The notes under the pieces were generated by a model. That model ran no database searches, was not told the DNA's origin, and saw nothing but the letters and a program-made list of their open reading frames with translations. 64,000 nucleotides of DNA from Piscicola geometra (taxonomy: Eukaryota > Annelida > Clitellata > Hirudinida > Piscicolidae), in the NCBI GenBank assembly GCA_943735955.1, contig OX030970.1:3807105-3871104 (forward strand), in the 5' to 3' direction. Within the stretch, counting starts at the first letter, position 1, and the number at the start of each line of letters is the position of its first letter. The translations under genes were made by a program, and so were the position numbers. This document shows, one piece after another, positions 1 to 13,199 of the stretch.

Positions 1-345
<345 letters not shown>

Positions 346-368
346 TTGAAGTATTTTTGTTGTTTCAG

Positions 369-1303
369 GTTGAACTTGTTCATAAAAAGACGAATGGTAC
401 AAAAATGGCGATCATTTCCATCTTGCTCAAAGTAAAATATTCCTCTTGAATATATCTAGAAATATTCAAATACTTATAGTTTCACACCCAAAAATCCTTT
501 AATTAAAAGTTTGAAGAGTTGATTTGAAATTGCAGCTAGACTTGGATCTGTCGATTTCTCAAGAAAGGATGGAATTTGGTAAGTACGGTCTGAAAGAAGA
601 CTTGCCACACATCGTGTATCCCGGTGAGGAGCACACTTTTGTTGGAGTTTTTTTATTTGAGTTTTTTCAAATGATTAAAGGCACATTTAAATCGAAAATA
701 AAGTTTTTTGAGGCATAAAAGTGATGCCTTAAACTACAGACTCTAAGAAAATCAGTCTTTACTTCACGATGCATATGTCCTTTGAGATGATGTTGCCAGA
801 GAATAAAGAATATTTCAGGTAAACGGGCAAACAAACACAGACAAACACACACACACACATAAACATAAACCTCTACACACACACACACATCCACAAACAC
901 ACACATACACACACATATACACACACACACAGGTACACGGGCAGCCTCTCACAACCACCTTGCACGACAGATGTTGAGAGGATCATCTTCAGACACCCTG
1001 TCCTGGTCACCAGAGACCTGGCAAGTTGAAGTTATTGGAGAGGAAATGACAATTTATAGTTGAAAGTTGTATTTTAGAGTCATTTTTAGATTTTTAGAAT
1101 CATTTTTACTTCTTTTAGAGTTTAAAGTGGTATTTTAAAACTGTTTTTTATCTTACATTAAAAGTTATATTCCATTACTCATGGCTGGCGTGCAGAAGGT
1201 GCAGCTGGAGAGTATTGTGCATAGGAAAGGCGGCATCATGACCAATAACTACCGACAGTTGCAGAAGAAACCATCCTCCGAGCCAGTATTCAAATCTCAA
1301 TGA
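369..1303 (+). CDS. Carbonic-anhydrase-related protein, 3' half (five exons)
   Basis: The family hydrates CO2 with a zinc held by three histidines. Five exons join in phase: 369-431, 536-623, 740-818, 933-1020 and 1196-1303 (stop). They read VELVHKKTNG, then ENKEYFRYTGSLSQPPC and FRHPVLVT, and end with MTNNYRQLQ and VFKSQ. This is the C-terminal half of an alpha-carbonic anhydrase in the right order. The usual A-E-x-H-x-V-H reads VELVH, so the zinc histidine equivalent to human His119 appears to be Glu. The usual GSLTTPP reads GSLSQPP, so the Thr199 position is Ser. This suggests a non-catalytic relative. The 5' exons are off-window or hidden before the microsatellite. Intron 819-932 is mostly CA repeat. 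Intron 1021-1195 begins GCAAGT, a GC-AG intron. The family call is firm; the inactivity is inferred. Confidence 0.8.
819..932 (+). repeat. CA-rich intron of the carbonic-anhydrase-related gene
   Basis: The stretch starts GTAAAC and ends in a run of CA units closing with cacacacag, exactly between the exon ending ...EYFR (818) and the exon starting YTGSL (933). The acceptor tract is therefore a CA repeat and not a pyrimidine run. Confidence 0.75.
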
Positions 1304-1634
1304 AGGGTGTTGATGGCATTTTATTTAAAGAAAACTTTTTTTGAATAAAATTTGAAGCCTCTTGTTGTCGAAACATTGTTTCGTAGTTTCATTGTGAAAT
1401 AAATAATCTAATAATTAGCGTCAAGAAATAGAAAGTCTCATGAGAACTCAAAAAGACTACTTTCATCGATTATCTTTCAAGCACTTCATATCGATGCTAG
1501 TCTTGCACAAATCAAGGCAAAAGTTTTGTTTTTCTCCCTTTAAAAGTTTACTTGAGTACTATTAGTTTCAAAGGTTAGATCCAAAAAGGGTCCAGGGAGA
1601 GGATATACATTGAGAGTAATGGGGCAACAAGAAG
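1304..1634. other. Non-coding stretch after the carbonic-anhydrase-related gene
   Basis: AT-rich sequence holding the probable 3' UTR. Two AATAAA signals are visible about 40 and 95 bases after the stop codon. No further gene is seen. Confidence 0.5.
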
Positions 1635-1890
1635 TGAGTACACCTTCTACTTCTCTTACTTTTGGCTGTTCCCAACAGGGGTCACCATAGGCAAGTATTT
1701 TCCAACATTTTTCTCTATTTGATGCATTTGCTTCTCTTGCATTTACTTCCTTCATATATTCTCTCACCATGTCCATGTACCTACTCCTTGGTCCTTTTTC
1801 CTTTTTCTGATATCTTGTTCTTTAGAATTTTTTCCATAAATGATTTGTCTTTCTTCATTCCACGTGCCCAAACCATCTAAATGGGGTTTT
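1635..1890 (-). pseudogene. Non-LTR retrotransposon C-terminal remnant
   Basis: On the minus strand the translation gives RWFGHVER followed by Lys/Arg-rich residues and then RYMDMVREYMKEV...NREKCWKILAYGDPCWEQP. This is the pattern seen after the reverse transcriptase of RTE/BovB-type LINEs (RWFGHVERM, RWxDxVKE, A-x-DR-x-W). Several frame changes and a stop interrupt it, so it is a dead fragment. It is unrelated to the carbonic-anhydrase-related gene beside it. Confidence 0.6.
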
Positions 1891-2833
1891 AAATATTTTC
1901 CCCCAAAAGGTTCTACTTGCATTGCCCTTATGTATTGTAATTTTGAGTTAAATTTGCATTAACAAGAAAGAAATGTAACGATTTTGACAGTTGACTCAGT
2001 GACGTTTGTGGAGCAAGTGGAGCAAGACTCTCAGTGGGTTCCCTCCTGGTCCGGGGGTTCCCCAAGAAAAACTGAGAAAAAGTCGACCTGCGTTGCAGGC
2101 TCTGTTCCAAAGTCCAACAGCATGCCTCCTCGTGGCACTCCATGGATAATGCTAAATGCTGAAGGGACGAAAGCGGGTTGTTGGCGCTATAACTAACCTG
2201 ACTCTCTGTTCCAGGGCTTGGAACGAAGATAAGAACTGTAGCGTGCGCAGTGGTCTAGGTATGTCTACCTATGCACGTGAAAACTGGAATCGGCGGACGG
2301 AGCGGAAGAACCACTAGATGGTCAACGGTCAAGAAGGCGATTCTCAGCAAAGCTTTGTGGAACGCTAAGGGCATGACGAGACACGAAGAACATCATGGCC
2401 ATCCACTGCACCCGTTTCCATCTCAAGCCGTCTCGACTCTGTCCTGCTACTGGATCAAGATGATCTCAGGCGAGAGAGTGAGATCGACGAACTGCGCAAC
2501 TCTCTCACTTTAATCCAATTCATCGCGCAAGTCACTTTTAGTCATTCATTCACCTCATTGGACAAGTCCTGTGGCGACAGGCAAGCGACGAAGCGGCAGG
2601 TGTGGGCACACTGGGAGTCGTAGTCGTGACCCTGCACACAGGCGGCTCAGGGCATTGGGTTGTTATTCACCGATATGGAACAGCGGTGGAGTCCGGCAGT
2701 CCCCTGGGCGACTGAGCAGCCCTTTCCAGGAATGCACTGCTCATCTCCTGGCATGAGGAAGGGGCTAGAGAAAGTGCCCTAAAAATTGCCTGTTCCAAAC
2801 TTCCCTAGCCAGCTCACCGCGGTTGGTGGGGAC

Positions 2834-4333
2834 TAGAGGTCGGACATGGACGCTTTTTCATTCCCGGTCCCGTCCCGTTCCGAAATTTGTTTTCCCGTCA
2901 CGTCCCGTTCCCGATGGAACGTCAGAATTTTGATTCCCATCTCGTCCCGTTACCAAAATTTGTTTTCCCGTCCCGTCCCGTTCCCGATGGAACATCAGAA
3001 TTTTGATTCCCGTCCCGTCCCGTTCCCGCAACTCGATTCCCGGTCCCGACCCGTTCTCGAAACTTTTTGTTTTTTTCTTCATTTTCGCTGCCGTTTTCAC
3101 TGGTCCCAAACTTTCTAGTTCTAACATTTCTTCAAATTTATTATTTGAAAGTCAGAAAATATTTATTTTAATCAAATAAAAAAAACACTATTTAACTATC
3201 AAATATTTATCGAAATGAAAGTTAGTCATTGATTTTGAGTATTTCAATCAAGTCTTTATTGCTTTTCACACGGGTTAAACCGTTAAGAGTTTCAGCTTTC
3301 AAATGAGATGATTTTGGGTCTGAAGTTAAACGACCACATATTGAAAAAATCCGTTTACAAGGAATATAACTTGCAGATATACTAAACAAAATTTTGGCTA
3401 CTTCTTGTAGTATTTGAAAATTGCTCATTTTAATAAAATAAAATAAAACATCTTTATAATCTTCAACTTTCTTCGTTCATTATTATTAATTCCTCAACAA
3501 CGTTAGAAATATGTTTTTTGACAACATTCTTATTCTCCACAACTGCAAATATAAAATCATTCGTATAATTTGATAGTATAACAATTTTATTATAATTTTT
3601 ACGTTATAAAAACAAACATAATAGGTCTAAATAACCATCATTTGTTTTTTTTCTCAACGGCACTGCAGCTTGGTCTGGCTGTACAAAATAGAATTAAATT
3701 TTCTCTAATGAAAGTCTTGGTATTTATTTCTTTTCTATCCCAAACTTTTTTCCTATTATTCTTTCATACTGGGGATGCAACAGACATGCTGTCATAGGAA
3801 TAAGATCAATGGCATCTTTTATTTCGTCGAAATGATCAACTGAACAATCATTTGGAAATTAATCATTCAAATTCAAATTATTAATTTATAAAGTGAAAAT
3901 AATATAACTGACCATTTTGATTTTATCTGACAAGTTTTCATCATCTCCCAGTTGTTCTAATCTTCCTAATATTTGGACTCACCATAACAACTTCAAATGT
4001 AGTGTTGGAGATTTTGACATTGGCAATGGTGGCTTCTTTATACATTTCTGTTGCATTTAATACTTATTTTAAGTACGGAGTATCGATGAAATAAAGATTT
4101 CCATACTTAGAAGTTTGCTGAAAAATTTTAAAGAATTCAATCCCAATAACTGTTATTCCCATTTTTCCCGTTCCCGATTTGAATGTTGATTCCCGTTCCC
4201 GTTCCCGTCCCGAAAACCTATTCCCGGTTCCCGACTTTTCCCGTCCCGAAATTAATTTTCATTTCCGTTCTCGCGGGAGTCCCGTGGGTACCCGCGGGTA
4301 CCCGGTCAGATCGGGTACCCGGTCCGACCTCTA
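2834..4333. mobile_element. hAT-family transposon copy 1, non-autonomous
   Basis: The ends are perfect 12-bp inverted repeats TAGAGGTCGGAC / GTCCGACCTCTA. A perfect 8-bp target duplication gtggggac flanks it at 2826-2833 and 4334-4341. TAGxG ends and an 8-bp duplication are diagnostic of hAT elements. Both subterminal zones carry many copies of TTCCCG and GTCCCG, probably transposase binding sites. The inside is AT-rich and keeps a piece of a hAT dimerisation domain on the minus strand. It lies inside the 5' region of a LINE, so it is younger than that insertion. Confidence 0.92.
3222..3428 (-). pseudogene. hAT transposase C-terminal (dimerisation) domain remnant
   Basis: A 68-residue frame contains ASYIPCKRIFSICGRL, then HLKAETLNGLTRVKSNK. 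It matches the hAT C-terminal dimerisation region, whose usual core is S-A-P-S-E-R-x-F-S-x-x-G. It sits inside hAT copy 1 and shows that the element descends from an autonomous transposon. No upstream catalytic part remains, so no functional transposase is expected. Confidence 0.7.
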
Positions 4334-4415
4334 GTGGGGACCCTATAAAAGCGGTAGAAACAAAAAAATCCAAATAATTCCTCTTAAACTGGGCACATGA
4401 AATGTTCGGACACTC

Positions 4416-7290
4416 TTGGACAGAGTCGATGTAGACAGACCCCAGGGGAGAACAGCCCTGATAGGTCAAGAACTCGCAAGATACGGCATCGACATCGCAG
4501 CCTTGAGCGAGACCAGACTTGCCGAAAAAGGAGAGCTCTGCGAAAGAGGCTCTGGCTACACATTCTTCTGGAGTGGCAGACCTAGCGAAGAACGGCGTGA
4601 AGCAGGTGTTGGCTTTGCAGTTGAGACAACTCTTGTCGAAAAGCTGGCAGAACTTCCCAAATGAGTGAACGACAGGCTCATGACCATGAAACTCTCACTG
4701 ATGGGTGGAAGGAAGCATCTTACCATCATCAGCCCCTACGCCCCAACTATGACCAATCCAGATGAAGTAAAAGCAAAGCTCTATGAAGAACTTCACACTG
4801 TTATTGCCGACGTTCCAAAGGAGGAAAAACTCGTCTTGCTAGGTGACTTTAACGCAAGAGTTGGCAAGGACATCACTGTCTGGGAAGGAGTCCTCGGACA
4901 TCATGGAGTGGGCCACTGCAACAGCAACGGCTTTCTCTTGCTCCAGACTTGCGCTGAACATGATCTTGTGATCACAAACACGATCTTCCGCCTTCCTACT
5001 CGTAATCGGACGTCATGGATGCACCCTCGCTCAAAGCATTGGCATCTTATCGACTACGTCATCGTGAGGAAGAAAAACAGGCAAGATGTACGAGTGACCA
5101 AGTCAGTGGCTGAATGCTGGACAGACCACCGTCTCATTATCACCAAGCTCAACATCCGCATTCGGCTGAAACGACGCCCGCAAGGCAAAAAGGTTCCCAA
5201 AAGGCTGAATATCGCCAAGCTCAATTGTGCCAGCTGCAAGCAGTCTTTTGTAGACGCTTTGGAAGATCGTTTGGAATCAACCTCTCCGAATAACCAGAAT
5301 GTGGAGGAAGAATGGGCGTCACTTAGAGAACTAATTTCCACCGCAGCTTCAGAGACTCTGGGACCCCAGATCAAGAAGCACAAGGACTGGTTTGACGAGA
5401 ACTGCGAAGTCATCAAGCAGTTATTAGATAACAAACACCATCTGCACCAAGCTTATCTCGCCAACCTCAACTCCACGACAAGGAGAGATGCATACATAAA
5501 CATACGCAAAACAGTGCAGCTAAAACTTCGTAAGATGCAGGACGATTGGCTGAGTAACAAAGCCGACGAGATCCAAGCTTATGCAGACAAGAAGGACCAC
5601 AAAAAATTGTATAACGCCTTCAAAGAAGTTTATGGCCCCACGTCTTCTGGCTCATATCCCCTCCTCAGCGCAGATGGTTTCACTCTCATTACTGACAAAG
5701 AGAAGATCTTGGAGAGATGGGCCGAACACTTCGACAACGTCCTCAGTTGCCCCTCCAACATCAACGTTGAAGCCATCAATCGTCTTCCTCAAGTGCCCAC
5801 CAACGAAGCACTGGATGATCCTCCAACCTTGCACGAGACCCAGGAAGCAATTCGTCTTCTTTCCAGTGGCAAGGCACTTGGTTCATACGCTATACCAGCT
5901 GAAGTTTACAAGGAGAGGGGACCAGCCCTGACTAAAAGACTCCACCAGTTGTACCTATTGATGTGGGAGAAAGAGACGATTCCGCAGGAATTTAAAGATG
6001 CTTCCATCATACATCTCTACAAGCGGAAAGGAAGTAGACAAGCCTACGACAACCACAGAGGCATATCACTGCTTTCTATTGCCAGAAAGATATTTGCCAG
6101 AATCTTGCTCAACCGCCACACAGCCCACCTTGACCAAAGTCTCCTGCCTGAAAGTCAGTGTGGTTTCCATAAAAAACGTGGAACCATCGACATGGTTTTT
6201 GCTGCCAGGCAGTTGCAAGAAAAGTGTCAGGAGCAAAACTCTGACCTGTTTTCTTCATATGTGGACCTCACCAAGGCTTTCGACACCGTCAGTAGAGAGG
6301 GTCTATGGAAGATCATGGCCAAGTACGGTTGTAAACTTAGAAACCGACATGCAATGCAGCGTTAACCTGTTCTCCAGCGCCTGCACAAACTTTGGTCTGA
6401 CGATCAGCACAAAGAAGACTGAAGTCCTTCATCAGCCAGCATCCGAAAAGCCCTACGTTGAACCTAACATCACGGTCAATGGACAAAAGCCCAACACAGT
6501 GGACCGGTTCACCTACCTAGGCAGTACACTATCCCAAAGTGTCACTATCGATGACGAGGTGAATATCTGGATTGCTAGAGCCAGTTCCACCTTTGGCAGG
6601 CTGTACCCTAACGTCTGGAACAGAAGAGGCATCACCACCAAGACAAAGCTGAAAGTATACAGGGCTGTGGTGCTCCCCACACTGCTATATGCATGTGAAA
6701 CGTGGACTATATATCAACGCCATGCTAGGAAGTTGAACCACTTTCACACAACAAGCCTCAGAAAAATCCTCGGCATAAAATGGCAGGACAAAATTCCAGA
6801 CACAGTGGCACTGTCCATAGCAGGACTTCCCAGCATCTTCACCCTGCTAATGCAATCTCAGCTTCGCTGGGCAGGGCACGTAGTCCGAATGCCAGACGAA
6901 AGACCGCCAAAAAGACTCTTCTATGGTGAACTTCTGCATGCACAACGGTCTCAGGGTGGGCAAAAGAAACGCTTTAAAGACACTCTGAAAGCCTCACTAA
7001 AAGCGTTTTCCATCAACGTAGAAACTTGGGAATAAGCTGCAACAAATCGTTCCACCTGGCGTTCTTCCATTCACAAAGGTGCCATGACCTGTGAGGAAAA
7101 CAGGATCAACGCCGCAGAAAAGAAGAGGCAAGTCCGAAAAGCCCGCACTGTCAACCTTCCTGGAGACGTCCCACTCATCCCATGTCCCTTATGTTCCCGA
7201 ACCTTCCCTGCCAGGATCGGCCTCATCAGCCATCTGCGCACACAACCGAATGACTTTGAAGTGGTCCTCGTCGACTCGACGGACGAATAA
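4416..7290 (+). pseudogene. LINE endonuclease/reverse transcriptase, dead
   Basis: The endonuclease part reads IAALSETRLAEKG, then GDFNARVG and WTDHRLI, as in apurinic-type endonucleases of non-LTR retrotransposons. The reverse transcriptase follows with SQCGFHKKRGTIDMVFAARQ and SSYVDLTKAFDTVSREGLW. Four lesions are visible. There is a TGA at 4662-4664. Near 6330 the frame jumps from KIMAKYGC directly to TDMQCSVNLFSSACTNFGL, losing the palm segment with the Y/F-x-DD catalytic motif. There is a TAA at 7033-7035. In the last zinc finger (CPLCSRTF...SHLRTQ) a Gln stands where the second His is expected. After the deletion, YLGSTLSQS and QLRWAGHVVRMPDER are still recognisable. Confidence 0.85.
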
Positions 7291-8224
<934 letters not shown>

Positions 8225-8504
8225 TGATCCACTAAGAACTGAGCAGACTTCATTGCCGAGCAACAGGAGGTGTTTCGGACACTACAAGTGTCCGAAATGC
8301 AAGCGCACTTGGATGTCTGGTGAGCGGGTTGTGAACGAGGGCTGGCGGATAATGGCTTCCACGGATTAAAACCCTGGTTAATAAACAAATATTTGGATAA
8401 AGGTCCCAGTTTGAAGAAAAAAATCTTCGCCCTTCAATTTCATCAATTAACGACAGTTAAAATGTTTAACAAGCACATGTGGATCATATATATTCAGTAA
8501 TATA

Positions 8505-9634
8505 TTAGCAACCCCAATCGATTTTTAAAACATGTTCATTTTTTAAAATTGAAACGCTCAAATTGTAGATTTTGATTTACTGATTTTAAATACGTTAACC
8601 AAATTTTAATTTTTTTGTTCAAAAAAAAGTTATACCTATTTTAAAATTTAAAAAGAACACATTTTTTGTACCGTTTTTACGTCATAATCTATAAGCAATT
8701 CACGGCCCCCTCACAAAACAGAAATATTGTTTTTTTGTCATAACTTTTGTTTTTTTTTTCTTATATTGTTGAAAATCACTAGTTTCATTTAATTTGATAC
8801 AAGGAATCAGAATTAAAAGTTAAAAGAATTATATCTTTCAAAATGACCAAGTTATTAACATTTTAAAAGCTTCACTTATGGAAGAAATCAACCTTTACAG
8901 TAGTTTATCCTTATTAATTATTATATACTTTTTCAAAATTGAAACGCTCAAATTGTAGATTTTGATTTACTGATTTTAAATACGTTAACCAAATTTTAAT
9001 TTGTTTGTTTAAAAAAAAGTTATACGTATTTTAACTTAATAACTTAACAATTTTGTGTTAAGTCGAAAGCATGTACACTTTAAAATCTATTTCGTTTACT
9101 TAAAAAATGTTTTTTCAAAACTTTTTTTACAGAATTTCATTGAGTATAACTTATACTTTTTCAATAACTTTCTTAAGTATTAACTATCTTTTTTGATTCC
9201 CGAATTACTGAATTTAAAGCTTTGCCTCGAGTTTTCTGGCTTCTCACTTAATATTTATTCAACTTAAGAAAAATATAAGGATAGATTATTTAAAGACGAA
9301 TCTAATTATGTATAATTCAATATTATACGTAATTTTTTGGTTAGCGAAATAAGAAATGAATAAGTACGTATAAAAAGTAGCAGTCCCTAAATTATAGCTT
9401 TTTACTGTTACGCTAGATTCAAGGGATATTTTGATTAAAATCCTTTCATTTGAAAGCTTACATAATATATAATTTATTTATAAAATACTCATTTAAAAGA
9501 TAATGAAATTGTCTTTCATGCACTTGCTTTTTTATTTCGATAGACTACGCATAACTTAAATTTTAAGACTTTTCTATAATTTTACTGTAAAACGTCACTT
9601 TTGCTCATTAGCATAAGTCGATTGGGGTTGCTAA
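8505..9634. mobile_element. 1.13-kb element with 17-bp terminal inverted repeats
   Basis: TTAGCAACCCCAATCGA at 8505-8521 is exactly inverted at 9618-9634. The inside is AT-rich and non-coding, and it contains a direct duplication (8541-8645 and 8929-9035). The flanks are TA-rich on both sides, so a TA target duplication is possible but cannot be shown. It is probably a non-autonomous DNA transposon of unknown superfamily. Confidence 0.6.
8541..9035. repeat. Direct duplication of about 105 bp inside the TIR element
   Basis: The two copies start with aaattgaaacgctcaaattg and share nearly the whole following stretch, up to the segment ending in tattttaa. They lie at about 8541-8645 and 8929-9035 and differ at only a few bases. 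Confidence 0.85.
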
Positions 9635-9766
9635 ATATATATATGATGTGAATCATCGGCTATGACACACTACCAGCCTTAAGAAACTTAAGTGGTATCA
9701 ATTTTTGTTTTAATAATCATTATAACTTCTATATGCATATTTCAAATACAGTAAAACACGAATGTA

Positions 9767-10021
9767 GGAGAAAAAGCCTTCTTATCAAATACCGAATTAA
9801 TTTATTATAGCTTATTTAAATTTATTTCAACTTATTTAAAATTATGAAATGGATTTCTTTAAATTAAATTTTTATATTATTTTAAAAAAGATAAAATAAA
9901 TTTATTTAAAAAATGTTTTTTTATGAAAATTTTTTATAAATTATAAAATAATTTAAACTATACAAAGAAATTACTAAGGGGAAAATATATTCTATAACAG
10001 TAATAAGAAGGCTTTTTCTCC
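9767..10021. mobile_element. Small MITE-like element, 19-bp inverted repeats
   Basis: GGAGAAAAAGCCTTCTTAT at 9767-9785 is exactly inverted at 10003-10021. The body is about 217 bp of AT-rich sequence. No clear target duplication was seen. It could also be an isolated inverted repeat. Confidence 0.5.
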
Positions 10022-10235
10022 AAAAGGCTTTTCTCTGTTCATAAACTTCACGTAAAGGTGCATTTATTGTTTAAGGGATAAAAAGAAAAATTAAAAAGTT
10101 TTAATAAAATAAAATCAATAAAATAAATTTAATAAAATAAAATGATGTAATTTAACCGAATATGAAACCATAGTTATTTGTCCAAATCAATAGAAGAGAG
10201 TCATTCGAAAGCTTTATTTCGTCATATTTGGAGAG

Positions 10236-10460
10236 CGGGGATGGCTTAGATGGTAGACGTCAGACGTCAGACTTGCCTGTTCGAATCCTTCACATGCAAC
10301 CGTGAACTATCATATACTTGGTGAATTGGATGCGGTGTTTGCGACGTATGCATTGAGAGATGTGTACGTCGTGTGGAGTGGCGTCTCTGGTGCATAAGAA
10401 CAATTGTAACATGGCCTGCGTCTGTCAGGCTGTGAGTAATACAAACCACAAAAAAGTAAC
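10236..10460 (+). mobile_element. tRNA-derived SINE
   Basis: The head resembles a tRNA with RNA polymerase III promoter boxes: TGGCTTAGATGG fits the A box and GTTCGAATCC fits the B box, about 35 bp apart. A short duplication, gacgtcagacgtcagac, lies between them. A tRNA-unrelated body follows and ends in an A-rich tail. The head does not fold as a full tRNA and the region is much longer than a tRNA gene, so a SINE is the best reading. Confidence 0.6.
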
Positions 10461-10858
10461 AAAAAATATTTTTTAGATAGAAAGTTATTGGGAAAAATTA
10501 TTGGAAAAAATGGTATTGACAGTGCGTTTTTGGTGGTGGTTTCTCGCTTTGTTTACTGAAAAAATGCATTAGTGAAGCGCGCGAACTTTTAAGCGTTAAA
10601 GTTTGGAATTATGAAGTATGATCTATAAATGGCTTTTCATGGTTCGAAATGGAGCATGCACGTGAATAAAGTTCGAGCGGGTAAACTAAATGTTGTAAAG
10701 TAGGCGCAAGGCCACGCCTGTCGAGCTGCTGTTTTCAGTGAGGTTTCAGTGACCACTTTAAACTTTAAGAAGGAAGTAAGTTCTCTCATATCATTTTCTC
10801 ACTACTTAGAGATTAAAAGTAGAAGGTTCATACAATTTAATCTGGTTTGCTTTTGTTG

Positions 10859-11014
10859 TCGCGCATTATATATGGGTGTGCTTTCAGCATGAGGTTTAAT
10901 GGTAAAACTTTTGAGAGGCATAGATGGTTTGTAATGATGCTCACAGGCAACAGCTGGGCAAACATGAGCCAAGACTGCAAGGTTTGCAGCATTCATGTTC
11001 TCCCATTTCGACAA
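10859..11014 (+). pseudogene. Possible THAP-like zinc-finger fragment
   Basis: The frame reads FNGKTFERHRWFVMML, then NSWANMSQ and CKVCSIHVLPF. The W followed by a basic/hydrophobic stretch and a late C-x2-H (CSIH) recalls the THAP DNA-binding domain at the N-terminus of P-element transposases. The first Cys pair and the full length are not clear. A P-element remnant lies 2.3 kb away but on the other strand, so this would be a separate piece. Confidence 0.3.
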
Positions 11015-11035
11015 GTGAGTTTATTTTCATTGTAA

Positions 11036-12291
<1,256 letters not shown>

Positions 12292-12589
12292 ATGGTGAGA
12301 ACACTTGGTTTCTTGACCGGGCTGGCTTGTCTTGCTATGGTCTCACAAAAACCAAGTAAGTCTCAATCTTAAACCAATTTGTTACATTTTTATATTTCAA
12401 TGCCAAATAAACTAATCAAGCCATCGCTACCGCCGCTGAAGCTTTTAATTTTTCACCAAACCTCCATCACAACAACTATTCCAAACCCCTCCACACTCAG
12501 TCGCCTCTCATGTGCGAGAAGATTGCACAGAAGAAAAGAGTACTGATTGCCTTTGTGGTATAGACGATGTAAAGAGTTTTAATTCATAA
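12292..12589 (+). CDS. Putative small secreted peptide (two exons)
   Basis: I do not recognise a family. Exon 1 (12292-12355) starts ATG and encodes MVRTLGFLTGLACLAMVSQK, a basic start plus hydrophobic stretch typical of a signal peptide. It ends at an ideal donor GTAAGT. If the acceptor ccacactcag (12491-12500) is used, exon 2 (12501-12589) continues in phase with ASHVREDCTEEKSTDCLCGI and stops at TAA. This gives about 50 residues with three Cys after the signal. A second acceptor at 12420 is also in phase and would give a different, Cys-poorer tail ending at 12563. A GTAAAG inside exon 2 could be another donor, so the gene may continue. It is a prediction only. Confidence 0.4.
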
Positions 12590-13199
12590 TTCCATCATAG
12601 CTTGGGGCCTTATTATCGAAACTTGAGTCATAACTTTTAATTTCAAATATTTTGAATGGTTTTTTATTGTTTTCAATTATAAAGGATAAAAAATCAATTT
12701 ATTCATTTATTTAACAATATAAGATTTTATAAAAAGTAATAACGAAAAGAAAAAAAAAAAAGTAACAAGATTTCCACAAAACTTGTTGTTGACGGAAAAA
12801 AAAGAAGACAACATTCTTTCATGTGCTGGGACCTTCGATCACTTTTTGAATCGACGTCTGCCTGACGGGATGCAGTCGATTCACCCATCAACCGATTCAC
12901 CCCTTAAAATAGTTAAATTTATGACAAAATAGAGTAAATAAAAATATATAAACATTTATAGGCATGCCATCACAATAACAAGTACATTTTTTATATTCAA
13001 ATCTTTGTTTATTTTGAGCTCTTACTCTGAAGCTTTCTGATTTTTCGCTGAGTAGGCGACGACATTGACTTATAATCAATCAATCAATCAATCAAATAGA
13101 TTTCTATAGCGCTCTTTCTTCAAATTCAAGAGCGCTCTTGGTTTTGTTGCTTAATTAGACTTTTGCACATACAATTGAATAATCGGCGAACCATAAGAT
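12590..13199. other. AT-rich spacer with one repeat tail
   Basis: No coding region was recognised. The only structured sequence is the (TTGA)n retroposon tail at 13074-13142. Confidence 0.4.
13074..13142 (-). repeat. (TTGA)n-tailed retroposon 3' end
   Basis: On the minus strand it reads GAGCGCTCTTGAATTTGA, then GAAAGAGCGCTATAGAAAT, and ends in (TTGA)n. The same block is found at 21866-21925 and 22845-22898. Its GCGCTATA plus TTGATTGA end is shared with the 3' tail of the LINE at 17422-20130, so these are probably truncated copies moved by that LINE machinery. Confidence 0.65.

Larger units (their letters stand above)
1985..7290 (+). mobile_element. RTE/BovB-like LINE, broken, with a nested hAT element
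   Basis: A GC-richer block inside AT-rich DNA. Its 5' untranslated part (about 1985-2833) is interrupted by the hAT element at 2834-4333 and resumes at 4334. The protein part follows from about 4416. The outer 5' limit is uncertain; 1985 is where base composition changes. The 3' limit is taken as the last codon of the zinc-finger tail. No target-site duplication was recognised. Confidence 0.65.

Noticed and set aside
10236..10310. Possible tRNA gene
   Set aside because: A and B boxes are present but the arms do not pair as a tRNA and a long body with an A-rich end follows, fitting a SINE.
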